Below, piece by piece: positions 1 to 5,743 of a DNA stretch of 13,971 nt. How positions within the stretch are numbered: position 1 is the first letter of the stretch; each line of letters starts with the position of its first letter. Below the pieces are notes generated by a model. That model was not told the DNA's origin. It was given only the letters and a program-made list of their open reading frames with translations, and did not search any database. Source of the stretch: an uncultured Eubacteriales bacterium (GTDB taxonomy: Bacteria > Bacillota > Clostridia > Oscillospirales > Oscillospiraceae); assembly GCA_900550705.1 (NCBI GenBank), contig URTG01000029.1:1-13971 (forward strand). The letters run 5' to 3'. The position numbers and the translations under genes are program-made.

Positions 1-137
1 GTAGGTCTCAAAATAACATTTTCTAAAAATTAACCCAACAAAAAAGTCGTGAAAATCCGACAAAGCTGGATTTTCACGACTTTTTCTAACGTTTGACGGG
101 GGCTGTTCTCTTGCAATTCGCATTTTGAGACAGCCCC
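1..137. repeat. AT-rich palindromic segment, possible MITE or IS end
   Basis: This stretch is much richer in A and T than the rest of the window. It carries nested inverted repeats: GTCTCAAAAT at 5-14 pairs with ATTTTGAGAC at 122-131, and a perfect 18-bp stem lies between them (41-58 with 68-85). The right edge reads ATTTTGAGACAGCCCC, which resembles the terminal inverted repeats I associate with IS1182-like elements and their MITEs in Firmicutes; that is recollection, not a search. No transposase is visible in the window. It could instead be simply a terminator-rich intergenic region. Confidence 0.35.
41..85 (-). terminator. Strong hairpin terminator downstream of secG
   Basis: A perfect 18-bp inverted repeat: left arm 41-58, 9-nt loop 59-67, right arm 68-85. 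Both arms end in A5/T5 runs, so the hairpin can terminate transcription in either direction. It is the first stem with a U-rich 3' arm that RNA polymerase meets after secG. It could also be the terminator of a plus-strand gene lying left of the window. Confidence 0.7.
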
Positions 138-144
138 TTTTGTT
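99..144 (+). terminator. Plus-strand hairpin followed by T-tract
   Basis: GGGGCTGT at 99-106 pairs with ACAGCCCC at 130-137, and CTC/GAG extends the stem past a one-base bulge at 107. TTTTGTT follows on the plus strand only. This would stop rightward transcription running into the 3' end of secG. The same bases make up the possible IS-like end, so the hairpin may be a by-product of a mobile element. Confidence 0.5.
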
Positions 145-146
145 CC

Positions 147-392
147 TTAGTGGATGATGCACAGGGCCACGGTCAGCAGAATCCAGACAATGGCGACCCA
201 CTTGGTCATCTTGGCCAGCTTGGCATCGACGCTCTTGGCCTTGTTCTTGGACAGGAAGGTGTCCGCAGCGCCGGAGATGGCACCGGACAGGCCGGCGCTC
301 TTGCCGGACTGGAGCATAACAATGGCGATCAGACACAGGGCCAGCAGCACCTGGATCACGGTCAGAACCAGCTTAATGGTCATAGAAATCAT
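147..392 (-). CDS. secG: Preprotein translocase subunit SecG
   Basis: SecG is the small accessory subunit of the SecYEG protein-export channel in the cytoplasmic membrane. The product is about 81 residues, the usual size, with two hydrophobic segments (about residues 7-27 and 62-80). Between them is the characteristic loop MLQSGKSAGLSGAISG, then a hydrophilic stretch rich in Lys, Ala and Ser. The open frame extends to 470, but that N-terminal extension is not SecG-like. AAAGGA lies just upstream of the ATG at 390-392 and about 12 nt upstream of an alternative ATG at 381-383, so the start is uncertain by three codons. The gene is monocistronic: it has its own promoter (461-489) and a terminator downstream (41-85). 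Confidence 0.93.
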   Translation of the reverse strand: MISMTIKLVLTVIQVLLALCLIAIVMLQSGKSAGLSGAISGAADTFLSKNKAKSVDAKLAKMTKWVAIVWILLTVALCIIH

Positions 393-460
393 CGTTCCTT
401 TCAAATGCCCTGCGGGCGAATCAGCAATATTCCGCCCTGCGGCATCTGGGCGTACAATCA

Positions 461-489
461 AGGATAGCATAGAATCGCCGGAATTGCAA
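461..489 (-). promoter_or_regulatory. Sigma-A promoter of secG (extended -10)
   Basis: On the minus strand, TTGCAA (484-489) is followed after exactly 17 bp by TATCCT (461-466). TG sits one base before the -10, giving an extended -10 (TGCTATCCT). Transcription would start near 454, leaving a leader of about 60 nt before the secG start. Confidence 0.65.
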
Positions 490-493
490 GCCC

Positions 494-525
494 TTTCCCG
501 GATTTTTGAAGCAAAACCCGGGAAA
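494..525. other. Stem-loop between ridA and secG
   Basis: TTTCCCGG (494-501) pairs perfectly with CCGGGAAA (518-525) across a 16-nt loop. It sits just after the ridA stop and just upstream of the secG -35. There is no T-tract after the stem in either direction, so I do not call it an intrinsic terminator; it could act as a 3' stabilising stem for the ridA message. Confidence 0.4.
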
Positions 526-527
526 AA

Positions 528-920
528 TCAGAGCGAAGCTGATAGCGCGGCGATGGCCTCCACCTCCACCAGCACGTCCTTGGGCAGCCGGGCCACCTCC
601 ACGGCGGAGCGGGCGGGGCAGTCGGTCTGGAAGAACGACTGATAGACCTGGTTCATGGGGACGAAGTCCTCCATATTCTTCAGGAACACGGTGGTCTTGA
701 CCACGTTGTCCAGGGAGCCGCCGGCCTGCTCCAGAATGGCGGACAGGTTCTGGAACACCCGGGTGGCCTGGGCCTGAATGGTGGTCTCGGGGATCAGCGC
801 GCCGGTGGCGGGGTCCAGGGGGATCTGGCCGGAGACGAACAGCAGATTGCCCGCCTTGACCGCCTGGGAATAGGGACCAATGGCCGCCGGGGCCTTGGGG
901 GTGGAAATGATCTCTTTCAT
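528..920 (-). CDS. ridA: RidA family reactive imine/enamine deaminase
   Basis: RidA (YjgF/YER057c/UK114 family) is a cytosolic homotrimer that hydrolyses the 2-aminoacrylate and other imines released by PLP enzymes such as serine/threonine dehydratases. The 130-residue length is typical. Visible hallmarks are the N-terminal APAAIGPYSQAV (about 10-21), LLFVSGQIPLDP (27-37), and the C-terminal signature CPARSAVEVARLPKDVLVE with the substrate-carboxylate-binding Arg at residue 104 and a conserved Glu near 121. AGGAG lies 8 nt before the ATG, and there is a dedicated promoter at 954-982. The neighbours upstream in transcription are amino-acid racemase genes, but repeat element A separates them, so no operon is claimed. 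Confidence 0.95.
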   Translation of the reverse strand: MKEIISTPKAPAAIGPYSQAVKAGNLLFVSGQIPLDPATGALIPETTIQAQATRVFQNLSAILEQAGGSLDNVVKTTVFLKNMEDFVPMNQVYQSFFQTDCPARSAVEVARLPKDVLVEVEAIAALSASL

Positions 921-953
921 GGAAATGGCTCCTTTCGGGGGTTGGATAGAGCT

Positions 954-982
954 AGTGTAGCACAGGGGAGACGGGGGCGCAA
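954..982 (-). promoter_or_regulatory. Sigma-A promoter of ridA (extended -10)
   Basis: Minus strand: TTGCGC (977-982), 17-bp spacer, TACACT (954-959), with TG one base upstream of the -10. The -35 lies only 5 bp from the edge of repeat element A, which starts at 988. Confidence 0.6.
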
Positions 983-987
983 GGGGG

Positions 988-1253
988 AGTTAGGAGTTAG
1001 GAGGGATGAGTTAGGAGTTAGGGAATCCTTTGGCGGGTGCTTCTTGTACGGGGGTCACCCTCATCCGCCCCAGTGTGAGCACTGGGGCACCTTCCCTACC
1101 CCTTTTGTCGCTGCGCGACATTTCCCCCTGACAGGGGGAATCGGCCCCCTGGAATGGGGAAGGCTTTGCCCTGGCCTTCCACCCTCTGGGGGGAAGGTGG
1201 CACGCGAAGCGTGACGGATGAGGGGGACCAAAGGGCATTGAGTCCTTTCGCCA
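988..1253. repeat. Dispersed palindromic element A, copy 1
   Basis: This fills most of the 410-bp gap between ridA and the racemase gene and holds no credible gene. The left edge is an array of GTTAGGAG-type units (988-1023), followed by TTGTACG, then CCCTCATCCGCC. An interior of smaller hairpins follows (for example GTCGC-TGC-GCGAC near 1108-1120). The opposite half reads GGGGGAAGGTGG ... GACGGATGAGGG (to about 1224), then CCAAAGGGCATT ... AGTCCTTTCGCCAG. The left arm matches the right arm of copy 2 (4536-4783) in inverted orientation over about 80 bp. The right GTTAGGAG array is missing here, so this copy looks one-sided or decayed. Confidence 0.75.
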
Positions 1254-1275
1254 GAAGAATTTTTTGTGGGGCCGG

Positions 1276-1306
1276 CCGTAGGGGCCGCTGTTCTCAGCGG
1301 CCCGCG
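1276..1306. repeat. Short hairpin repeat B, copy 1
   Basis: CCGTAGGGGCCGCTG then CAGCGGCCCGCG: a 9-bp perfect stem (1282-1290 with 1295-1303) around a 4-nt loop. Nearly the same sequence recurs at 13924-13954, and related hairpins lie at 13041-13105. It sits between the end of the racemase gene and repeat element A. It has no T-tract, so it is a poor terminator. Confidence 0.65.
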
Positions 1307-1330
1307 GCAGCCGAGGCATCCCCGAAAAAA

Positions 1331-2050
1331 TCACTGCATAAAAATCGCCCGCAGGGGCTTGTGGCAGGCCAGAACGGCCCGCTCGGCCAGAACGGCCATG
1401 GCGTCGATATAAAACCGGGACAGATGGTGCTGGGCGGCGAAGACGGACAGTTCCGTGCAGGCCAGCACGCCGCAGTCGCAGCCCTGGCAAATCAGGTCCC
1501 GGTGGACCAGGGAGAACTTCTCCGGGTCGCCGTCCTTGCCGGCCTTCACATCGTCGTAAATCAAGGACATGACCTGCTTCTGGGCCTGGGGAGAGGGCGT
1601 CACCGGTTCAATGCCGAGGGCGGCGAACTCCTTTTGATACAGGCCGGTCCGGATGGTGCCGTCGGTGGCCAGAATGCCCGGGCGGGTGCGGCCCTGGGCC
1701 ACCAGGGCCTTGGCCGTCTCCCGTATCATGTGCAGGATAGGGATACTCACCTGCTCCTGCACCCGGTCGAGAAAATAGTGGGATGTGTTGCAGGGCACGG
1801 CCAGCACCGTGCATCCAGCCCGCTCCAGCAGGCGGGCATCGTCCACCAGGCGCTGATAGACGGCCCGGCGCTGCTCCTCGCTGCCCAGGATGGCTCCGGT
1901 GCGGTCGGGCATCTGGCAGTCGGACAGAATCAGGGTGTTGACGTGCTCCTGGTCGGTGCGGGCATCGGTCCGGTCGATGACGAACTGATAGAATGTGTTG
2001 GTGGCCTGGGGACCCATGCCCCCCAGAACGCCCAAACGGTAGTCGGGCAT
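1331..2050 (-). CDS. racD: Aspartate racemase (Asp/Glu racemase superfamily)
   Basis: This is a PLP-independent two-cysteine racemase, predicted to convert L-aspartate to D-aspartate in the cytosol. The 239-residue length fits the family. The N-terminal GVLGGMGPQAT (7-17) and the two catalytic-cysteine motifs PCNTSH (Cys87) and LACTEL (Cys198) are all intact. GAGAGG lies 5 nt before the ATG. The start is 28 bp after the stop of the D-aspartate ligase gene, so the two are almost certainly cotranscribed. In Enterococcus faecium an aspartate racemase gene likewise sits beside the D-Asp ligase gene, which favours aspartate over glutamate as substrate. Glutamate racemase (MurI) is the alternative, but GGMGP is typical of the aspartate branch. 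The gene symbol is assigned by family only. Confidence 0.85.
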   Translation of the reverse strand: MPDYRLGVLGGMGPQATNTFYQFVIDRTDARTDQEHVNTLILSDCQMPDRTGAILGSEEQRRAVYQRLVDDARLLERAGCTVLAVPCNTSHYFLDRVQEQVSIPILHMIRETAKALVAQGRTRPGILATDGTIRTGLYQKEFAALGIEPVTPSPQAQKQVMSLIYDDVKAGKDGDPEKFSLVHRDLICQGCDCGVLACTELSVFAAQHHLSRFYIDAMAVLAERAVLACHKPLRAIFMQ

Positions 2051-2078
2051 AGGAACCTCTCCCCTTTCCGCTCCGGGC

Positions 2079-3296
2079 TTATTCCTCCGGCAGCTTGCTG
2101 TATTTGTTAAAGCGCTTGATGCAGCCCAGGTGATTTTTCATCACCCGCAGCCGCCGCTTGAGGGAGGCGTCCCCCTCATACACCAGGGAGTGGTGGTCCT
2201 TGCCAGCGGCGATGAGGGCCTTCATCCGGGCGTGATACTTCCTGGGGCTGAACTTGAAGGCGATCTGCCGGGGCACCATGCGCCACAGGGACGAGTCCTC
2301 CGTCATGGTAAAGGGCAGGTCGTGGTGCAGCAGCCGGTCCTCCACCACCAGGCGGGCGATGTTGTGCCCCGAGCCGGTGACGTAGTAGTTGCTGCGGCCC
2401 TGGCGGCAGTTGATCTCGAAGGCCTTGTACTTGCCGTCCCGCCGGTCATACTTGATGTCGAAGTTCGAGAAGCCGGTGTAGTGCAGGCTCTCCAGCAGGG
2501 CCTTGATCTTGCCCTCCAGCTCCTTGTCGCACTCGGTGAGGATCACGGCGTGGTTGCCGATGCCGTGGGGGGAGTGCTCCTCCATAAGCACATGGCCCAG
2601 GCACATGAGCTTTACCTGGCCGTTCCGGTCGGAGTAGTTGGTGAGCACCCGCATATAGCTGTCGTCCCCGGGGATGAACTCCTGCAGGACCATGTGGTCC
2701 TGATACCCGGCGGCGTAGACCTTGTCCAGGCTGGCCAGCAGCTCCTCCCAGCTCTGGCAGACGTAGACCTTGTTCAGGCTGGCGTCGCCGCAGGCCCAAT
2801 AGGCCACAGAGTCGGCGGGCTTGGCGATATAGGGCGGGCCCCAGGGCAGGGTGAAGTCGTGGCCCATGGACTTGTCATAGATAACGGTGGCGGGGTGGTC
2901 GATGCCGTGCTCGTCGCACAGGGCGTAGAACTTCTCCTTGTTGATGAGGGTGTCCAGCAGCTCCCCGGGGATATAGGGGGCCACCACATTCTCCGGGAAG
3001 GTGCCGTTATACCGGGCGGCCAGCTGCACATAGCTGTCGCCGCAGCCCAGAAGCAGAACGGTCTTACCGGCGCACTCCCGGGCCACCTCGGCCACGTTGC
3101 GGCGGAAGGTGTCGGCGTTCTCGTTGTCCGGGCAGACCCGGTAATCTAAGATAGCGCTGCCCTTGCAGGGGAAGGAGGGGTACTTGCCAAAGGCGATGGA
3201 GCGCACCCCGTAGGCCTCGTGAAAGGCCCGGGCCACGCTGTACACATTGATGTCGCCGCCAAAGAGCAGCGGCTGAAAATTCAGACTCTCGTTCAT
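2079..3296 (-). CDS. D-aspartate ligase-type ATP-grasp enzyme (Aslfm-like)
   Basis: This is a 405-residue carboxylate-amine ligase of the ATP-grasp superfamily. The N-terminal LLFGGDINVYSVARAFHEAYG (10-30) closely resembles, from memory, the start of E. faecium Aslfm, which attaches D-Asp to the lysine side chain of the peptidoglycan stem precursor. ATP-grasp features: Lys159 in YIAKPADS, the hinge region VLQEFIPGDDSYMR (203-216), and metal ligands in FDIKYDRR (Asp280) and AFEINCRQG (Glu294, Asn296). AAGGAG lies 10 nt before the ATG. The aspartate racemase gene follows 28 bp downstream and would supply its substrate. The upstream neighbour is the degenerate alanine-racemase-like gene, 106 bp away. 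Another amino-acid ligase activity is possible; the racemase partner is the main argument for D-Asp. Confidence 0.85.
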   Translation of the reverse strand: MNESLNFQPLLFGGDINVYSVARAFHEAYGVRSIAFGKYPSFPCKGSAILDYRVCPDNENADTFRRNVAEVARECAGKTVLLLGCGDSYVQLAARYNGTFPENVVAPYIPGELLDTLINKEKFYALCDEHGIDHPATVIYDKSMGHDFTLPWGPPYIAKPADSVAYWACGDASLNKVYVCQSWEELLASLDKVYAAGYQDHMVLQEFIPGDDSYMRVLTNYSDRNGQVKLMCLGHVLMEEHSPHGIGNHAVILTECDKELEGKIKALLESLHYTGFSNFDIKYDRRDGKYKAFEINCRQGRSNYYVTGSGHNIARLVVEDRLLHHDLPFTMTEDSSLWRMVPRQIAFKFSPRKYHARMKALIAAGKDHHSLVYEGDASLKRRLRVMKNHLGCIKRFNKYSKLPEE

Positions 3297-3317
3297 AGCT
3301 CAGAAACTCCTTGTGGT

Positions 3318-3386
3318 CCCGCCGGACGCCCCGCCCGGCGGGAAATCAGCAAAAAATCGGCGTATTTTTCAAGCCGGAACCCCGGC
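3318..3386 (-). other. GC hairpins in the leader of the D-Asp ligase gene
   Basis: The 106-bp gap before the ligase gene holds two stems on the transcript: GCCGG/CCGGC (3382-3386 with 3373-3377, 4-nt loop), and CCCGCCGG/CCGGCGGG (3342-3335 with 3325-3318, 9-nt loop). A run of six T on the minus strand lies between them. The second stem ends 5 nt before the AAGGAG ribosome site. This could modulate readthrough or translation of the ligase gene, but neither stem is directly followed by the T run, so it is not a clear terminator. Confidence 0.35.
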
Positions 3387-3402
3387 AGAAGGGGAATGGT
3401 CC

Positions 3403-4470
3403 TCAGCGAAGCTCCACCGTAAAGCCCCGGGCATAGAGGGGGTCCATCTCAAACACGGCCAGGTCCCCGGCGGAGCATTTCAGGTTGGTCACGTCCAGCA
3501 GGGTCTCCGTGGCCCCGATGGGGCCCAGCAGCCTTGCCCGCTGGTCGCCCAGGCGGACGGTGCGGCGGCGGCTCTTTTTCCACCGGCGGACCATGGCCCA
3601 GAAGCCGGACTCCCGGGGGCGGGTGATGCCGTAGCCATTGAGATAGCCCACGGGGAGCACGGCCACCCGGGTGGGCCGTTTCAGAACGATGGGCTTGTCC
3701 GCCCCCAGGGTGTGCCCCTTGGGCAGCCAGCGGACCTCGGAGAGGGGGGCCTCGCCGTAGCCCACGGTTTTCAGTCCGTCGTCCCGGGTGCGGCGGCACC
3801 GGCCCAGCAGAGCGGAGCCTACCCGCACACCATCTAAGCGGGCCTCGTCGTCGTGAAGCAGGGCATAGGACCCGGCGGCGTGGACGGTGCCCGTCTCAAA
3901 CCCGGCGGCGTGAATGCTGTGCAAAATCTGCTGGAACAGCTCCAGCTGCTGGTGGGTCTCCGGGTCGTTGGGCCGGGCGGCATGGAGCTGGGTGTAGATG
4001 CCGGACAGGGCCACGTTGGGCAGGGAGCGATAGGCCAGCAGGATCTTCTCCGGCTCTCCCGCCAGAAATCCGCCGAAGCCCATGCCCGTGTCCACCTGGA
4101 TGTGGGCCTCCGCCACGGTGGAGCGCTCCCCGGCCAGGGCGTTCAGCGCCAGCCCGGTGTCTACGGAGGAGACGGTACACACCACCCCCAGGTCCACCAG
4201 CCGCTGCAGCTCCTCTCGGTCGGTGGTGGGCCGGAGCATTAATATCTCCTCGTCCACCAGCCCCGCCTTGCGGATGGCCTCGGCCTCCCCGACCTCTGAC
4301 ACGGCGAACCGGCCAATCCCCGCGTCCCGCAGCAGCTGGGCCATGGCGGCCGCTCCGGCCCCGCCCCCGTCTCCGGTGAGCACGCCGTAGATCACCGCGC
4401 CTCCGGCCCGGTCTTTGATCACGGACAGATTGTTCTTCAGCGCCCCGCGCTCCAGCACCAGCGTTCGCAT
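3403..4470 (-). CDS. Alanine-racemase-fold protein lacking catalytic residues
   Basis: This 355-residue protein has the length and two-domain layout of PLP-dependent alanine racemase. Fold motifs are readable: VDTGMG (126-131), SGIYT (156-160), HAAGS (197-201), ARLDGVRVGSALLG (210-223), LPVGYLNGYG (272-281). The active site is changed throughout. Threonine 32 (codon ACC) replaces the PLP-Schiff-base Lys39 of Alr, Gly36 replaces Tyr43, Phe132 replaces Arg136, Gln161 replaces His166, and Gly200 replaces Asn203. Ile261 replaces the base Tyr265, and Ile-Gly-Ala-Thr (318-321) replaces the Cys-Met-Asp region. Arg219 is kept (Arg216). The frame is intact with a good GGGGGAG ribosome site and its own promoter, so it is probably made but not a racemase. 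It is first in line with the D-Asp ligase and racemase genes; a structural or regulatory role there is inference. Automatic annotation would probably call it alanine racemase. Confidence 0.8.
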   Translation of the reverse strand: MRTLVLERGALKNNLSVIKDRAGGAVIYGVLTGDGGGAGAAAMAQLLRDAGIGRFAVSEVGEAEAIRKAGLVDEEILMLRPTTDREELQRLVDLGVVCTVSSVDTGLALNALAGERSTVAEAHIQVDTGMGFGGFLAGEPEKILLAYRSLPNVALSGIYTQLHAARPNDPETHQQLELFQQILHSIHAAGFETGTVHAAGSYALLHDDEARLDGVRVGSALLGRCRRTRDDGLKTVGYGEAPLSEVRWLPKGHTLGADKPIVLKRPTRVAVLPVGYLNGYGITRPRESGFWAMVRRWKKSRRRTVRLGDQRARLLGPIGATETLLDVTNLKCSAGDLAVFEMDPLYARGFTVELR

Positions 4471-4504
4471 ACCGGCTCCCCCTTTTATTTTTTGGGTGTT
4501 GCCT

Positions 4505-4533
4505 ATTTTACCACGGATTTCGGGGATTGTAAA
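4505..4533 (-). promoter_or_regulatory. Sigma-A promoter of the racemase-like/D-Asp cassette
   Basis: Minus strand: TTTACA (4528-4533), 17-bp spacer, TAAAAT (4505-4510). Transcription would start about 30 nt before the ATG at 4470. Repeat element A copy 2 begins at 4536, 2 bp upstream of the -35. Confidence 0.65.
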
Positions 4534-4535
4534 TC

Positions 4536-4783
4536 AGTTAGGAGTTAGGAGGGATGAGTTAGGAGTTTTTTAGTCCTTTGGTCGGTGGGTCTTGTACGAT
4601 ACGCCCCCTCATCCGCCCCCTGCGGGGGCACCTTCCCCCTTCCAGGGGGAAGGTGGCGCGGCGCAGCCGCGGCGGATGAGGGTGACTTTCGTACAAGAGG
4701 CTTCAACCCAAGGATTCCCTAACTCATCCCTCCTAACTCCTCACTCCTAACTCTCCCACTCCCTCCTAACTCCTAACTCTCCC
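4536..4783. repeat. Dispersed palindromic element A, copy 2
   Basis: This roughly 248-bp palindromic element fills most of the 393-bp divergent gap between the racemase-like gene and punA; I see no gene in it. From outside in: GTTAGGAG-type arrays (left 4536-4565; right, inverted, 4718-4783); CTTGTACGA (4591-4599) against TCGTACAAG (4689-4697); CCCTCATCCGCC (4606-4617) against GGCGGATGAGGG (4671-4682); and a central 11-bp perfect stem CACCTTCCCCC (4629-4639) / GGGGGAAGGTG (4645-4655) with loop TTCCA. Copy 1 (988-1253) shares the arm and core. It resembles a MITE or large REP-like sequence. Confidence 0.85.
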
Positions 4784-4789
4784 AACCCG

Positions 4790-4818
4790 TTGCAATTCCG
4801 CCCTTTTTGGTGTAAACT
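4790..4818 (+). promoter_or_regulatory. Sigma-A promoter of the punA operon
   Basis: TTGCAA (4790-4795), 17-bp spacer, TAAACT (4813-4818). The transcript leader of about 38 nt contains a small GCCGG/CCGGC stem (4834-4838 with 4844-4848) just before the AAGGAG ribosome site. The element A edge lies 6 bp upstream of the -35. Confidence 0.55.
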
Positions 4819-4863
4819 ATAAGCTGACAAATTGCCGGATGCCCCGGCGAAAGGAGAAGGGCT

Positions 4864-5688
4864 ATGACATTTACCATGGAACAGTACCGCGCCAGCGCCC
4901 AGGCCATCCGGGCCAGGCTGGGCGGGTTTACGCCAAAGGTGGCCATGATCCTGGGCTCCGGCCTGGGCTTTTTGGGGGACGAGGTGCAGGACCCCGTGGC
5001 CGTGGACTACCACGACATCCCCTATTTCAAAGCCTCCACTGCCCCGGGGCACCGGGGGCGGCTGGTGTTTGGCGTTCTGGAGGGCCAGAACGTGGCCGTG
5101 ATGCAGGGGCGGATGCACCACTACGAGGGCTATTCCTACGAGGAAGTGGTCTACGCCGTCCGGGTGCTGCGGCTGCTGGGGTGCGAGACCCTGGTAGTGA
5201 CCAACGCGGCGGGCTGCGTCCGCACGGACTGGCAGGCGGGGGACCTGATGCTCATCACCGACCAGATCAAGCTGTTCTCCCAGTCCCCCCTGCGGGGGGA
5301 GAATCTGCCGGAGTTCGGCGTCCGCTTCCCCGATGCCTCCCACCTGTATACTCCCCGGCTCCAGGAATTGGCCCGGCAGACCGCCAGGGAGCGGGACATC
5401 CCCCTGCGGGAGGGCGTGTATTTCTATTGCTACGGTCCCCAGTATGAGACCCCGGCGGAGATTCGTGCGGCCCGTATCCTGGGCGGCGACGCCGTGGGGA
5501 TGTCCACCGCGCCGGAGGTCATCGCCGCGGCCCACTGCGGCATGGAGGTGCTGGGGCTGACCCTGCTTTCCAACATGGCGGCGGGCATTCTGGACCAGCC
5601 CCTCAGCGAGCAGGAGGTCCTGGCCGCCGCCGAGGCCGCCCGGGAGAAATTCTCCGGCCTGATCCGGGCCTGCCTGGGAAAGCTGTAA
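4864..5688 (+). CDS. punA: Purine nucleoside phosphorylase
   Basis: This enzyme catalyses phosphorolysis of purine (deoxy)nucleosides to the free base and (deoxy)ribose-1-phosphate. It belongs to the trimeric PNP/MTAP family, and its 274-residue length is typical. Visible landmarks: the phosphate-binding GSGLG (31-35), GHRG with His63, the GRMHHYEGY block (82-90), TNAAG (113-117), GPQYETPAEIR with Glu195 (191-201), VGMSTAPE with Met213 (211-218), and SNMAAG with Asn237, the Asn expected in 6-oxopurine-specific PNPs. AAGGAG lies 7 nt before the ATG. It is first in a plus-strand run; the deaminase gene follows 55 bp later, fitting a deaminate-then-phosphorolyse route for inosine or 5'-methylthioinosine. 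A strict MTA phosphorylase is less likely given the Asn and the neighbour. Confidence 0.93.
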   Translation: MTFTMEQYRASAQAIRARLGGFTPKVAMILGSGLGFLGDEVQDPVAVDYHDIPYFKASTAPGHRGRLVFGVLEGQNVAVMQGRMHHYEGYSYEEVVYAVRVLRLLGCETLVVTNAAGCVRTDWQAGDLMLITDQIKLFSQSPLRGENLPEFGVRFPDASHLYTPRLQELARQTARERDIPLREGVYFYCYGPQYETPAEIRAARILGGDAVGMSTAPEVIAAAHCGMEVLGLTLLSNMAAGILDQPLSEQEVLAAAEAAREKFSGLIRACLGKL

Positions 5689-5743
5689 CGCAATTTCCCT
5701 TGCTGGAAAGACAAAACGAAACGCAGGAAGGAGACAACCATCC

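Noticed and set aside
494..525. Intrinsic terminator of ridA
   Set aside because: A perfect 8-bp stem but with a 16-nt loop and no U-tract after it on the ridA transcript.
988..1023. GTTAGGAG iterations as a CRISPR array
   Set aside because: Units are about 8 bp with no unique spacers of 25-40 bp and no cas genes; they are the edge of a dispersed palindromic element.
942..1214. A small plus-strand open frame in the ridA-racemase gap
   Set aside because: It is entirely the translation of repeat element A and the ridA promoter region.
1154..2110. A 318-codon plus-strand open frame across repeat A and the racemase gene
   Set aside because: It spans a repeat and runs antisense to a racemase with both catalytic cysteines; no family resemblance and no ribosome site.
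2130..3149. A 339-codon plus-strand open frame opposite the D-Asp ligase gene
   Set aside because: Antisense shadow: composition is dominated by Val, Gly, His, Gln and Leu repeats, and the ligase on the other strand has all ATP-grasp motifs.
3403..4470. Functional alanine racemase
   Set aside because: The PLP lysine and catalytic tyrosine are both absent, with further pocket changes; only the fold call is kept.
4819..4863. A purine riboswitch in the punA leader
   Set aside because: The leader is only about 45 nt with one 5-bp stem; too short for a purine aptamer.
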